From Lethocerus indicus (taxonomy: Eukaryota; Arthropoda; Insecta; Hemiptera; Belostomatidae), in assembly GCA_019843655.1 (NCBI GenBank), contig JACDQD010000003.1:30492224-30556223 (forward strand): a stretch of 64,000 nucleotides of DNA, read 5' to 3'. The notes below the pieces were generated by a model. That model was not told where the DNA came from. It did no database searches and saw only the letters and a list, made by a program, of their open reading frames with translations. The translations under genes and the position numbers were made by a program. Of the stretch, positions 13,051 through 25,739 are shown piece by piece (position 1 is the stretch's first letter; every line of letters starts with the position of its first letter).

Positions 13051-14098
13051 TGACTAGCAATGAGCTTATTTAATTATATGACTTGTTAGGTAGTGAAATT
13101 GTATGAAAAGCATCTTTAAAATTATTATCCTAATTTTATTCACCCATTCATTGATTATTCCATTTTACATCTCATTACTGAATATTATGTGTTGCTAAGT
13201 ATTATGCTTGTAATTTTACATGTTTACCCTTTTTCAGTTGCAAATTTGCAACTTGATAACCGAACTGTCAGGGACCTTACCTGGGGACCAACTCATCGGT
13301 ATTGTACTCTTTTCACTACCAGTGATGTTCAACTCCTCAATCGATTATTTCCCAATCCTGGATCTTACACTCTTTATTTATCACCTAATATTTTCTTTTG
13401 TTTCTGTTTCTGGCAGCTCGCGTCTGCTCCGAACATTTTAAACCGGTGTGCATGATCGATAAAAACGAATCGCAGAAATACAGCGGGAGGCTGAAGAAGT
13501 TTCGCCTGAAGTTGGAGTCGTGCCCAACTGAAAAATTGCCTACCGACAAGCCCCCTCAGATAACCAAAGAGGAAGCCGATGAAATTATGGATTGGTGCCA
13601 AATTGATGAAGAGTAAGTCTATCCAGTTTTGTTGAAATTAATAATTAATTCTTATGACTTTTGTACATTATGAAGACAGGCAGGCAGTAATATCCAAGAG
13701 CTTCAGCTTTTATATAAACAGTTCTGAACTTCACATATAACAGGTATTTAATACATATTTGGAAATTATGACACGTGTCAGACTTAGAAATGCACCTTTA
13801 CAATGCTTGCATGCTTTAAAAAAACCTGTTATTAATTGAACAACGAAATAACTTACAAGAGGACCTTCCTTGGGTACCCCCGGGTGAAGGTACAATGTAT
13901 TAATTCTTCTTTCTCACTAATTTCTGTCTCGTCAGATACGATAGAAATCTGGAGAAGATGGTGTCAAAACTTGAGGATACCATCCAATATTTGGAAAAAG
14001 AAAACCGGTACCTGTTACACAACTTGGAGGCTTTGGAACAGTTGAACACAAGGACACTGATTGAGATCAACGCATTGAAAAATAAACTTGGATGTTAA
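12321..14098 (+). CDS. THAP-domain zinc-finger protein with C-terminal coiled coil (3 exons, 167 aa)
   Basis: Exons 12321-12465, 13417-13612 and 13936-14098 join in frame (504 nt with the TAA). The N-terminal 80 or so residues form a THAP-type C2CH DNA-binding module: Cys4 (or Cys5) and Cys9 in TTCCVYGCGNNS, the FP at 24-25, Trp34, and Cys52-x2-His55 in VCSEHF. The first intron splits the module exactly before the second zinc-ligand pair. The usual AVPTIF-like end of THAP domains is replaced by a basic GRLKKFRLK stretch, so it is a divergent member. Residues about 115-167 (LEKMVSKLEDTIQYLEKENR onward) are leucine/glutamate-rich with heptad spacing, consistent with a dimerising coiled coil as in other THAP proteins. 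Family knowledge suggests a sequence-specific chromatin or transcription regulator; the specific orthologue is not recognised. An acceptor-like TATTCCAG just before the ATG suggests an upstream non-coding exon. Confidence 0.88.
13004..13045. repeat. (TA)n microsatellite
   Basis: About 21 uninterrupted TA units in intron 1 of the THAP gene. Confidence 0.95.
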
Positions 14099-15480
14099 AT
14101 TCAGAGCCCTATTATCTATATATATGTTTGTGTATATATATAGATATATATCCACTCATTACTATTATAATACATATATGTATATATATGTTAAATGTGA
14201 GACCTAATATTTAGACATTGAATTGTTCCTAGAGGCTGTTTTTTTCTGTATGTTTTTTTCTCTAAATGTTGGATTATGTAACATTATGTGTACTAATATT
14301 TAATTTTTTGATGTACCTTTTATTTTATTTTTGAGCAAATGAATCTTTATTTATTGTAATATGAATCGGTGTTAATTGTTTGAAAAAAATTTAAAGGTAG
14401 CGCTAGATTAGATTATATTAATAACGAAGCCAAAGAGATATAAAAAAATTGTAGTTTATTGAAATGTTATATTGTAGGTTAAAGTCTGAAAACTGTGAAC
14501 AAAGCACTAATTTGTGACTGTACTTTTTGAGAAGTTTGAGTTTCGTTTTAGTAGTATTTTTGTTTTATAAACTTTCTTTAAGTTCCCAGAAATAGAGTTT
14601 TGGTAAATATTTTTATTTATAAAGAAAATGAATCGCAATAAATAATTTTATACTTTTTCCAACTGTAGCTTTGTGAGGTTATATTATAGTTTTTTTTTCT
14701 AATTCCATGTAATCGTTCTCAATTTATTATATATGAGCTTCTGTTGTTACATTAAAAATTTATAGATATATGTGAGATAAAAGTATTATTATTATAAAGT
14801 TTGAATGTTGATCAAGTACTTATGTTGTGAAAGTGAAAATCGATAAGATTTTTTGTTTACTTTGTAAACTCGAATATCTTTATTTTATATATATTTAAAG
14901 TCAGAAAAACAGAAACTAGTTATATTTCCGGATGGTTGATCGATATTGATTTGTTTTCTCTCAAATGTTTGATGTTAGAATAATGTTAGTTACTTATAAA
15001 CTTGTAATGTCCCATCGATGGTTAAACGTACTCTCTTCCTGTCTTATCTATCAAACTGTGAAAGAATCCAAATTAAAAAAAATTACTAAATGTTTTCCCC
15101 CCAACCGCCTATTAAAAAAAACAAATTTCCGATCAAAACATTATTATAAACCTACATTTTAAGTGTCAATCGATGTTTTATGTGGAAACAAAGGAGAAAA
15201 ACTAACACTGTTTTCTGTTCGTCATATTTACGTTAAAATATAAGTCTGCTTCTGTATGTTTTATTTTTATTCCTTTTATTTATCCTATAAATAATAATGG
15301 CCGACAGCAATTAAAGTAAATCATTGTGAAAAATGTGAAAAGGTTTCGGCGTGTATTTATGACATCGGTGTTTGATTTTGGTGACGTATGATGGGGATGT
15401 CAGCATGGCGGATGTCACGGCCCAATTACGCACGCCCAATCATCCATCTCCTCCGGCACCGTTGGCAATCATTTATTTTT
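14099..15480. other. 3' flank of THAP gene, AT-rich
   Basis: AT-rich sequence with several AATAAA-like signals, the best placed near 14637 (GCAATAAATAA), so the THAP 3' UTR may be about 550 bases long. A short TATA/GTAT-rich run lies at 14115-14190. No further gene is visible. Confidence 0.4.
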
Positions 15481-15520
15481 GTCTGAAAGCTTTAAGCCGA
15501 CGATAAAACAATATCATTTA

Positions 15521-15632
15521 TGCTTCTCCCGATATGTCCCCCTTCGCCGGTTCGGCCATTTGCTAGACCGGTTTCAGACGCTCGCCATCTTCAGTAGGTT
15601 GATAAGTCACTTGGGCATAGTCCCACTTCTAA
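15521..15632 (-). repeat. family A dispersed repeat, copy A1
   Basis: The minus-strand core at 15560-15598 reads CTACTGAAGATGGCGAGC, then TGAAACCGGTCTAGCAAA. The flank with ACTATGCCCAAGTGAC precedes it, as in other copies. The family is non-coding and no tRNA promoter is visible. Confidence 0.75.
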
Positions 15633-15828
15633 TGTTACCAATAAACGATAGGCTAAAATTTATCGAAGTTTTTTAAGTTCATTCTCTTTTCGGGTAGTCA
15701 TGTGTGAAGCATTGAGAGTTAAGTCACTCTTCATCGTAGACTCGTTCTTGGCGTTGGTTTCTCCCCGCAAATCTTCACAACAAGAAACCTTTTCTTCGTT
15801 CCCTGTCCCGCCTAGTCGAGGCGAAAAG

Positions 15829-15870
15829 CTACTGAAGGTGGCGAATGGCCGAAACGGATCTAGCAAAAGT
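15829..15870 (+). repeat. family A dispersed repeat, copy A2
   Basis: The core reads CTACTGAAGGTGGCGAAT, then GGCCGAAACGGATCTAGC. It is in the opposite orientation to copy A1, only 230 bases away. Confidence 0.7.
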
Positions 15871-16039
15871 GTGTAAAAATTGCAGACTACCAAACGGATA
15901 TTTAAAAATTATTTGGTCCTTCCCTAAACTGGTTTCGCCTTCTCGCCATCCGATCTCATTCCCGCAACTGGGTAATTGCGCTGTTACTATTGTAAATGTA
16001 GTTTCCAAAATTACCATCCGAAAAATCCCTTAATAAGAC

Positions 16040-17450
16040 TGAAAATTTGACGCATTAAAATATATTTTGGCCAGCTCTGTATTAGATACAGCTGTAGAGA
16101 ATAGATAGAGCTGCTAGATTTAATGTACACCCAACCTTCAATCCGGAGGATCGGTGAAGCTTATGGCGAACATAATAGTCGAATTCGAAAACAACAGAAG
16201 GACTACGCGAATCTCATTGTAACGAAATTTTTATCGATAGAAGTTCGTCGTAGCGGAATTTGGCCTGTTTATATATATTAGACTTATTATAAGTTAAGAT
16301 GAATATAAGGAGAATAACAGAAGTACGGTGTGTAGTATAACTGGAACTAGCCTGACTAGGAGTGGAGTCCCTGGCTGCCCTTTGTTTTATTATACTGCCT
16401 TTTTATGCAGTGGCAACACAATGGAGAGGGAGCGAGATTACTATATTCAGGTAGACGATGCAGGTGTCAGGTAATACTACGTTTGACTGGCGCCTCTATT
16501 GACCCGGTCAAGTCCCGCTTCACAAGGTACACGTCCCAATTTGTCCCTTTAACGGTACTGTAGGTAACAGCTTATTTTATCTTAGGTTTATTACGTGCAT
16601 CTTAGACTGTCGCAAAAATAATGCTTTTATTTTGCGCTGTACTGGGGAATAAGCAATGTCGTTTACACGTCTTGTTATACATCCCTTTCTCATACTGTTT
16701 TTCTCCGATATAATCTATTTCGAACGAACATTCAATTCGATCCAAATTCGGGCCCATACGACGCGAGTCGCCGAAGAAAATATTTTAGCTTAATTTACTT
16801 TTACGATTTCAAACGTCGCTCGGAATATGACGACAGCGTCAGAACAGTCCCACGAGCGTCCCATGTGCTACTGAAGATCTAGCCAAAAACCAGCCAGACA
16901 GAAGAACGCGAAATCTACGGTTTAATTATAATCTAATTGTCTAACATAATTAAAGCGCGTAAGGAGGCGTTGCACATCGTTACGCTATACAAATGAGGAA
17001 CACAAAGTAATAAAAATTAGTCAATAATTAGTTATTTCTTTCTATATAGTTTCAATTGTGAGGAAATAGTGTTGTATATATATTAGCCTATCTATTGTAG
17101 GTATAGAGAGAGTGAGCGAGTGTCATGGCGACCTGCAATGGACCCGACGATAAAATCAATTGGCCGTATTGTCATGACGACCGATTCGAAGAACCGCTCC
17201 GTCAAAATCAGTGACGCGCACCGGTCAGTTTACTTTACGGGCTCGATTTATTTTTTTTAATGTGGACCTGCCAGATATCAATTTAAACGTTTGTTCGACG
17301 TTGTGTTCAATCGCTCGACCGAATTCAATCGATGGCCGAAGTATGGAATTTCGGCGTCCTGTAGGCGCCAAAAGTGAAAATCGGCTAAAGTTCACTAAAT
17401 TCGTGACATACATATGTACTATGAGGTCACAAAATATCGTAAAGAATAAA
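16040..17450. other. no gene recognised
   Basis: Intergenic or intronic sequence of mixed composition. Apart from family A copy A3 near 16.85 kb it holds no recognised gene, RNA or element. Confidence 0.4.
16840..16922 (+). repeat. family A dispersed repeat, copy A3 (core hairpin missing)
   Basis: The upstream flank and CTACTGAAGA are followed directly by TCTAGCCAAAAACCAGCC and GCGAAATCTACGGT. The roughly 20-base hairpin plus GAAACC segment found in the other copies is absent. Confidence 0.65.
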
Positions 17451-19373
17451 TAAAAATTAATAATTAATAAATAATAAAAAAAAGAAATGAAATCCCTGCA
17501 GATCTAATAAAAATACATTACCAAACACCATCTAGGAAACAAGAGCAGAACCCATAATATAAAAAATCTGCATGCACCTTTCAATATATGTCAAAATAGG
17601 AGAAAGCACAAAGTAGCACCACGTGTAAATAAACTGAACATAAAACAAATAGTGCATTCTAAATCAGAAAATAAAACATTACCAATAATAAACTTACACA
17701 TAAATTATGTGATTAATGTTAAACATTTTTTTATTTATTACACAATTATTATTATACAATTATTTATTACAACACATTTAAGTGTTAACACTAAATTTGG
17801 TATATTTAGAATATATGGAAAATCATTCATTATTGAGTGATATTTTTTACATAGTTAAGCAAATGGAAACTACATACAAAATATCTAATTCCTCATTCTA
17901 CAAAAAAAAATGGAATATTATATTTATTTTAGGAAAGTACATAATAGGTTTGGATTATTAAAGGCCAACTGCTACTGCAATTTTGGGTAGTAATAGTAAA
18001 AACTAACTAATATGTATATGAAAGATACCCTCAATTATTTGAGGGCTAGATAATCTATAAACTTATCAAGTAAACATTAAATAATATATTTTCTAGTTAA
18101 TACTATGAATTTAGCTACCTTTATGTGAAATTTAATTTCTACTATATCTAACTGCAATATAAAACCAACAGGTTAGACAAATTGATATATAGTTTTATTT
18201 AATTCATCACAATCAAAGAGCTTATAATTATTTAATAAAACCAGTTAATAAAACATTTTTATTTTCATTAACTGAATTACAATTACAATTGCAATGGGTG
18301 TTTGACAGACAGGTAGAATCTGAAATGACATGTATGTAAAATGGTAAAAATCTTACTTGCAAATGTTACAATGCAAATACCAAATTTAAGCAGATAAAAG
18401 GTCACACCAGTCTATTGTGCTATAAAAATAAAGGGGTAAAATTGCTAAATTTAGAAAACAAAAAAGATTTAAATGATCATACAATTGAGCTGATACAGTT
18501 CCCATATATTGATATTCATAGATATTTTTAGTATTATGTACAAATTTTAGTAGTATTTTATTTGTATAATAAAATTAATTTGATGTTTCATTTAGCATTA
18601 TTTCTTTCATGTATATTTATAAGAGTGTAATTCATAATGTTTGAAAATAAATAGATATTGACAATACTAAAACTTTCTTAAAATTTGTATGGTACTATGA
18701 TTGTACTATAAAATTGTATATTGCTATAATTCAAATTCCAAAGTTTTGTTTATAAATAATTACAATTGAATTTGATTACATGTTGAGCTTCATTATTCAT
18801 TATTTTCACTTTATCAATTTTTGCAAAACAAAAAATGTAATGAAAATGTTTCATAGAAACATTTATGGATTTATTACATAGATTGTGTAATATATAAGCG
18901 GACTTATACTTGGGAGTGCAAAATGAATATTTCATAATAATAATATTAATCATAATGATTCAGTATTTAAAAAAAACAGTTTCAAAAAACAGTTATAAAA
19001 TATATTTTATTAATTATTTGTCTATTTGCTAAAAAAAGGATTAAGCCTGTAAGTCTCTATGATTTTTTACTGGATATGTATATTAAATTATTTCTCCGAA
19101 TCACAATCTTCTCCTGGACAAGTGAACTTTTAATTTTTTAATATATCAAAAATATTATTATTCCAAAGACATTTAGAAATTCTACACTGTTGAAAATATG
19201 TGCTATTATTTTAATTAACTTTTATAAAAGAAATAGGGAAATAAATCTTACAATAAAGGTTTCTATATGTTATATTTTAAATTTTGGAATAGTAAATTTG
19301 TTTGGGTTATACCCACCATTATAATAGATGATTTTTAATTTTCTATGTGTTAGTTGTACCTAGAAAATTTAGA

Positions 19374-19425
<52 letters not shown>

Positions 19426-19990
19426 TTTCTTTGATTCATAATTGAAACTCTATATAAATGATGTAAATGATCAAAACTTATTTAGTTGTAACTACACTTA
19501 CTTTTTATAGAAGGGAATTTAAAACAATTTCTGTAATTAATTAGTTTGATCCTAAACAAATTGTCTAATATTCCTTGTCTAGGGAAATAAAATTATTTAT
19601 TTTGCTCAATCACTTATTTAGCTATACCTACATATATAACCATTTTTGTTATATATTTTATATTGGAATTCTAGTGTGAATTATGTATAACAATTTGTTA
19701 GTTTCTTTAAATTTAATAAACTATAGCAACAGGAGAAGTAGTTTTTTGTTCAATGGGTGAGATTATAATCCAATTAAAAAAGTCAATGTATAAACAAGGT
19801 AATTTATATTTCACGAATTACATTTTATTTTTATTAGCAATTTCGCCAATTAACAATTTAAAGTTTTTAAAGCCATCCATATTGAAAAGGGGGAAATAAT
19901 ATTGTTGAATTAATTCTATGCTTCATGAAAGGGTTTTAGTGGAAGAGTTGAATTTAAGAGAAGTGTATATTGAAGTAAGTCAGGCTTAAT
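17450..19990. other. extremely AT-rich gene-free block
   Basis: A 2.5 kb stretch of almost pure A/T-rich sequence with one (TA)n run, no credible ORF and no inverted repeats that I could place. Composition changes abruptly near 20.0 kb. Confidence 0.5.
19376..19422. repeat. (TA)n microsatellite
   Basis: An uninterrupted TA run of about 23 units inside the very AT-rich block. Confidence 0.95.
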
Positions 19991-20687
19991 CGCTTTCATT
20001 TTAAGTTCGCCAACATTTCACTGTTCCGATTTTAATAACTGTCGAAATGAATATGGCTCAGTAGATCTCGGGCGGAGAATGGCGCAATAACCCCTCTGGA
20101 ATATGCAATAGTTACCACTTGAGAAATATTAAATGTTCAACGATGTTTCATGGTCCTTTTGTAATCCGTTTTCGCTTGAATTAAACGGTTTCAGCTAGAA
20201 ATTATATGGAGAAAGCGCCCAAACTAAAATGTAGAGGATAAAGTTAGTATATGTACCAGTTTAATCTTTTTCGAATTTGCGGTTGGTAAAAGAGTTCATT
20301 GAGAACTTAGGAAGGGGAAGGGTGGTCGAGAATTGGCAAAAATATTTATTTGAACTTTTTAAATTTGAACGGACAGTCTGGATCCCTTAAAAGTCTAGAC
20401 CACCAAAAAATTTAAGTTATTAAAAAACAAATATTTAACAAGAAACTCTAAAGTTTTCCTTTCACTGAAAATTTAAATCCTCGAAAGGTTTAAGTCAGAA
20501 TTTGTCTGTTTTCAGTTATATTGTTCGGAAAATTGTACTTTCCGAACTTACATTCTTACACAGCACGGCGTTCTGTAGTTAGATGAGTTCTATATTCCTT
20601 TTTGCCATGGCACTACTGTCACTATATTTTACCGTCCACGGTAGTTCTTTTTCTATATGCAATAAATATGAACTAGTCGCAATGCAG

Positions 20688-20750
20688 TCTTGAGAGCAGG
20701 ACTCTCAGACATGCCAACGAGAAGAGAGAATCAAATACATAAAAAGTAAA
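20688..20750 (+). repeat. family C repeat, copy 1
   Basis: Contains TTGAGAGCAGGACTCTCAGA, then ATGCC and AGAGAATCAAATACA. It is shared with 22595-22652 and, more diverged, 40740-40812. Confidence 0.6.
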
Positions 20751-20822
20751 ACTTTAGTGAACAACTTAGCGGCAATCAACTTAGGCTTGTCGATGGCGAC
20801 TGTCCAACCTAATGGCGGAAGG

Positions 20823-20862
20823 TTTCAGGTGGCGAACAGCCGAAACCCGTTTGGCAAAATTT
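20823..20862 (+). repeat. family A dispersed repeat, copy A4
   Basis: The core TTTCAGGTGGCGAACAGCC is followed by GAAACCCGTTTGGCAAAA. Confidence 0.7.
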
Positions 20863-22594
20863 CAAACCTGCGAACGAGGAGGCATATCACAAGAACCGTG
20901 GTACGGATTAAATGCAAAGTATAAATTGTAACGCTGCGCCAAACAGAACAATTCGCCGAATGGCGTTTCAACCTTCAGTTTCTTTGTCCATTTCAAACAC
21001 GTCATCTGTATTCGACCGTTCGAATTTAAACTGTAACGCTTCGTCCTCCGGCCGGTAAAACCGATGTCATGTCCGATAGGGTAGAATGCCCCCGATAGGG
21101 GGGTTGTAGGGTGGGAGGGGGTGGATGTATATCGGCGAAATCACTTCAACAGGTAGCGATTTTTCGCTTAATAGACGACAAAAAAAAAGAAAAGCATAAA
21201 ACAAACAAGCGAAATAGGTCGGGCAAATAGTAGAGCCCCCTCCCACATCCCCGTCACACTGCGTTTAGCCAACAGGTTCGACAAACAAACAGCGGCTTCG
21301 ATCCCATTCGGGCGCGATAGACCCTTCTAGGAAACAAGTCTCCGGTCCCATTGCAAAAGGGAGATTTCAGTTTTATTTTAAATTGAGATTTATGCTTATA
21401 TAATCATGGGATATAATAATTTAATGTACGCGTTCGGGGGTCGTTGGAATACCATTACCCAATTCGGTTGGCACGAGTGGAACCCTTGTTCTCCTACTGC
21501 CTCAGGAACCACCGGATAAGTGTTATCGGCAATATTAATAGCTGCAATAGGAACAGTAGTAACAGACATTCCGTGAACAAATTCCTTTGTCTGCGCGAAA
21601 TGGTTTCAAATTTCAGAAAAATTCCCAGTTCGAACCTAATCTAACCCAACCACTGTTTTGAGAAATATGAAATAAAAATTGATATTTCAACCCAACATAA
21701 GCTTATGGTTCGGCCGGTAAGTGCAAGTCAGCGCTAACAGATAGCGCGGCGGTATCTCCCGATATTTAGGAAAAGCTCTCAGAAGATGCGGCCTCAGGAC
21801 GGACTGTAGTTCTTGGTGCTGTCTCGGAGTATGCAATCCTTCGAGTCCTGCGTCAGCTATTGGAATTCAGCTCCGAATTCGTACCAAACAGAGAGTTTAA
21901 TCCGCTATAAAGTATTCGATACGGAAAAATAAATATGTCACGAAGCGTCTTGGGTTAAATATTCCGAGCAGAGTACCCTATCCATGTTTCTCGTCGGGCT
22001 ATATACGGGAGAAATCTCGCTGGGAGAAAAACCCTCACTGAGAAGTGTCCGAACGCTTTAACGTAGTCCTGCAATAGCGTCTCGGGATGAAAGAGCGTTC
22101 CCGCGTGTCCCATTCTTCCTCTTCCCCTCTGGGGCACTCAGAATGGCCCTAGAGGCCCTTGCTCCACCCGGACGGTCCACGGGCAGGTCTCCAACCCCCA
22201 TTTCTTCACGAAGTCCTCATCAATACTTCTGTGGGCTTCCTCTATCGGGAACTGACGAGGCTGTTGGATTCTCCAATTAAACATTTGCGAGAGTTCAGCT
22301 GTTACCCGGGGTTCGTCAACCTCAGAACTGAATCGTTCATCAGCATCGTGGACCCATTCCCGCCGTCGGTTTTTTCCCGCGAAACTCCTCCTCGCATCCT
22401 CCCGAGCGCACTTGGGAGATCACTTTGATCAATTGAGATTATTTGCGGGAAGGGTTTTCTCCCAGCGGTCCGCCGCCTCCGGACGGATGGTTGAGGGTTT
22501 TACCTCTGCAAGGTTCCCTCCGCCTCAACGAGATTCGAGAGAGGAAATGGACCAATGATTCAGTTCTTATTGAGAGGTTGACCAGCCAGTCGCA

Positions 22595-22652
22595 GCAGCC
22601 AGTATTGAGAGCAGGACTCTCGCAAATGCCGACCAGAATGGAGAATCAAATG
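22595..22652 (+). repeat. family C repeat, copy 2
   Basis: Contains TTGAGAGCAGGACTCTCGCA, then ATGCCGACC and GAGAATCAAATG, closely matching copy 1 about 1.9 kb upstream. Confidence 0.6.
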
Positions 22653-22871
22653 AAAAAAAAACCCCCGGATCGCACTCCCGTTACCAAGAACAACAAGCTC
22701 ATGCTACACTATCAGACCGGGTTGCCCCCCCCCAGTCCCATCCCCATACCTTGATGATGTCATTATGAGGTTATAAATCGATTATTTATCGATCGCCTGT
22801 CATGTCGGCCGTTGTTCCGCTGCCCGGTTTAAATGGCGGCCGAGTGTGGCGTACTGGCTTACTACCGTGTA

Positions 22872-22935
22872 GTATACTACTCGGGAGGCGGTGGCGGTGG
22901 CGGGGGCGGCGTGGTGGTGGCGCGGGGGCGGTGGT
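22872..22935 (+). repeat. G-rich (GGY)n tract, G-quadruplex-capable
   Basis: A run of GGC/GGT units with at least four G-tracts on the plus strand, in the most GC-rich spot of the window. It may be a regulatory or structural element. No adjacent gene start was established. Confidence 0.5.
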
Positions 22936-23099
22936 TTGGCGCATTGGTCCCAGGCGCAAATCGATATAGGAGTCCGCGGTCTCGGCCGTCCTGGGAGCTC
23001 AGTCTGCATGCCGCACCACAACCATCACTATGTCCATGACATGAGGTACAGCACTGTTACAGACATATACACACACACCGACCGTATATATAATTGATA

Positions 23100-23640
23100 A
23101 GCGCTGCATGACACTATAAACTGCACTATTACATATATCCTATTTGCTCGTCTTTCTATTTTCCGGCTAGCCGCTTATTGTGTAGAGCACGAGATGCATG
23201 CAAATCATTTTTGGACGATAAGCTTCAGCACGTCGGGAGCACAAGTTGTCAAGCTTTTTTTATAAATTTTCCGGCCAGTTTTTCTTTTTTCCACCGACGT
23301 TATTTTACGACACCGACAATTGTATATAAACTTAAACCAGTTTTAAGAACCGAGAGTGGGAAAAAATCGGCCTAGCAATCGTCACAGTCCTAGAAATTCA
23401 GTTTAAACTTATTTTTATGTTGACAAAATAAAACTTTTAATAGCCTGTACATTTTTGAATAAGTGACTGCTGTACGTTCAAAATCGTGGCTGTAGAAAAT
23501 ATAAACCGCGTTATGGAATTCTGTTTGCTATTTATTAATTTCTAAACTAGTTGCCGTCCTAGAGCGAAGCACGTTTCGCTACTGCCGTGTGAAGATTTCT
23601 ATTATTGTTACTCCGAGTCTTTGGAATATCCAGTTGATGA
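23100..23640. other. no gene recognised
   Basis: Mixed-composition sequence between the G-rich tract and family A copy A5; no supported feature. Confidence 0.35.
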
Positions 23641-23649
23641 TCTGGGCAG

Positions 23650-23692
23650 ACCTGGGGTGTCGGTTTCTCGCCGTCTTCAGTAGCACTTCGGG
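23650..23692 (-). repeat. family A dispersed repeat, copy A5
   Basis: On the minus strand: CTACTGAAGACGGCGAGA, then AACCGACACC. A diverged copy preceded by the CCCGAAGTG flank. Confidence 0.6.
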
Positions 23693-24740
23693 AATCCACT
23701 GCACGATAACTATTTGATTGATGACGTCACTGACCGAAACCCTAGGTCTGGCCTAAGTGTGAATAAACATGTTGGTTTTTTGTAACAGTTTTATTAAAGG
23801 GTTAACGGTGAAAAAGGTAGTGATATTTCATCTGCAGATATAATAGCACCGACAGCGTCTACGAAATCTTGGGTATTCAAAGTATTAGGCGGTCTAGACA
23901 TTATAGAACAGCTTTGGTCCATTAAAATTAAGGGGTGAGGCGAGAGAATTGTTTATCAGTGGCTCTGATAGGCATTTTAACTATGAGAAATGGTGACTTA
24001 ATATTTCAATTAAAATATTAAACGTTTAATAAACGCCAGTAGCATTCCGGTAGTGACAGCATCGCCAGAGCACTGTTACTATCAGCTTAAATATGAATTG
24101 TTAAGGTGGTGATCTCCGGGGGTAAATAGTAAAGACTTCCTTTTTGGTCATTCCTTCCTCTGTCTTGGTGTAAGTGAAAGTTTTGTTCTAACATTGACTG
24201 GCAATCGGTAAATAATACCATATCATACCAAAATCTTATGTTCCCAGAAAAATACCAGAGTGATTTTTGAATAACATGAAATACGAACGGAATATTATTA
24301 TCAGGAGGGCAAAAAATACTGGGAAAACAGAGCGAAACATCATTGCCGTCTCACTAATCTGAGATATATTTTTACAATACTAAAATCGTTTAACGTTAGG
24401 CAACCCTATTGTAATCGGCTTTGTGAAAAATCCATATTTGGAATCGTTACGAGTGAATTAACGAGTCGATGAAATTACCCAGATGGCCGGCCCAAAGCCA
24501 TTAGGGGAGAAGTCGCTCGAAACCGAGCCCCATCATAACTAACGCTCAAAATCCGGTACCACAATTTCGTATAATCCCTTGCTCCGACTACTAATTTACA
24601 CAGAGCCCGAATAGAATTATATTTTGACTCGGTCATTCAGTATCAACGAGTTGTTTTACAGGATTATGCATTAAATTCAATTGTCAAAAAAGTTACTTTA
24701 ACTATGAGAAGAGTAATTTGTCCTCCTGTCTTCCTGAACG

Positions 24741-24890
24741 GGTCCCAACTTCGGAAAATCAAGTGCGGTACTTGAGACTTTACTTGGACAGAGAAAACTG
24801 GCATAGCATCAACATGAAAGACTCAAACGTCCGTGAAGGTTACAAATTGCTACTAAGCCTCTTCGACAACAGGTCACACTAGTATTATAT
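24741..24890 (+). pseudogene. remnant of jockey-type reverse transcriptase
   Basis: The frame reads VPTSENQVRYLRLYLDREN and continues WHSINMKDSNVREG, before a TAG at about 24879. It resembles the VKYLGLxLDRRLTW block that lies upstream of the C-terminal region in jockey-clade LINE polymerases. No catalytic motif is present. It may be a part of the same decayed element whose 3' end starts near 25740, with family B copies inserted between. The assignment rests on one conserved block. Confidence 0.45.
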
Positions 24891-25246
24891 AGGAAGAAAT
24901 TATTGATATAAAACTCAAGTTGCAATCTATCACTCTTCGTAGGATTGTGAAGTCCCGTTCGTTCATGAATTAGAGGGTTCCGTCCGTTCGAAAATATCCC
25001 ATCGCTCCAATCCTTCGATTGGACGGCTCTCCCCGCGTCACCTTCCCGAATATCCTTAACAGGAAACGGCAACGTGATTTCCTCAATGTCTAAGAAGTAC
25101 TGGAGTGGGGGTAAATATGATTTTAAAATTTATAATACTGAAAAAATTTTAAATTTAAAAATAGGAATAAATATCACAACTGCATTACATACAAAACTCT
25201 TAATTTCCAGGCCATGTGAGGCGCAAATAGCTTTTCATATAGAACC

Positions 25247-25445
25247 CTAAAATTACTGCACGTTCAACAAGTCGAAACAATTGAAATATATTGCATATGA
25301 TTGAAAAAAAAATATCACAACTATTTTAGTTGCGTAGGAAACGGCTTCTAATGCTAAGCCGGTGATACCGGCGTGTATTGCGGGTGTAGTATATCCATCT
25401 CGCCGTTCTACTTGATTATTAGGTTTAGCGTATTATTTTGACCAG
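25247..25445 (+). repeat. family B dispersed repeat, copy B1 (extended)
   Basis: The core at 25338-25420 starts AACGGCTTCTAATGCTAAG, has an inner CCGGTGATACCGG hairpin, then TATTGCGGGTGTAGTATATC and GCCGTTCTACTTGATTATT. The upstream 95 bases (TTACTGCACGTTCAACAAG onward) are nearly identical to those before copy B6 at 49.6 kb, so the repeat unit is longer than the core. Confidence 0.75.
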
Positions 25446-25685
25446 TGCGTAAAAATGCCACTGAACACGGGAGTAATAATTGATCGCATCTTGACTATGT
25501 TGTTTATAATAAGTCAAAGTAGAGTGTAAAAACGATGTAAAATAATTAAAGACAGCGTTGTTCACAAGGATTTGGAGTAAATATTATAATTACGCTCGTG
25601 CGTATTACACGGCTTCTAATGCTAAACCGGTAAGACCGGGAGGTGTTGCGGGTGTAGTATATACAACGCGCCGTTCGGCGCCACT
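25446..25685 (+). repeat. family B dispersed repeat, copy B2
   Basis: The core at 25609-25679 has ACGGCTTCTAATGCTAAAC, CCGGTAAGACCGG, TTGCGGGTGTAGTATATAC and GCCGTT. It is head-to-tail with copy B1, core to core about 270 bases. The upstream part resembles the sequence before copy B3 and, inverted, that near 36.2 kb. Confidence 0.7.
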
Positions 25686-25739
25686 CAGAAGAGAGAATGA
25701 ACGAAAAAACTATATTTTACAGTTCAGATTCACAATATA

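Larger units (their letters stand above)
20000..22760. other. gene-free region with repeat fragments
   Basis: Contains family A copy A4 and two copies of a further repeat (family C, 20688-20750 and 22595-22652). Around 22440-22500 lies a GGGAAGGGTTTTCTCCCA segment that recurs in altered form near 26.5, 36.87 and 50.4 kb. Open frames of 60-103 codons here match no known family. Confidence 0.4.
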
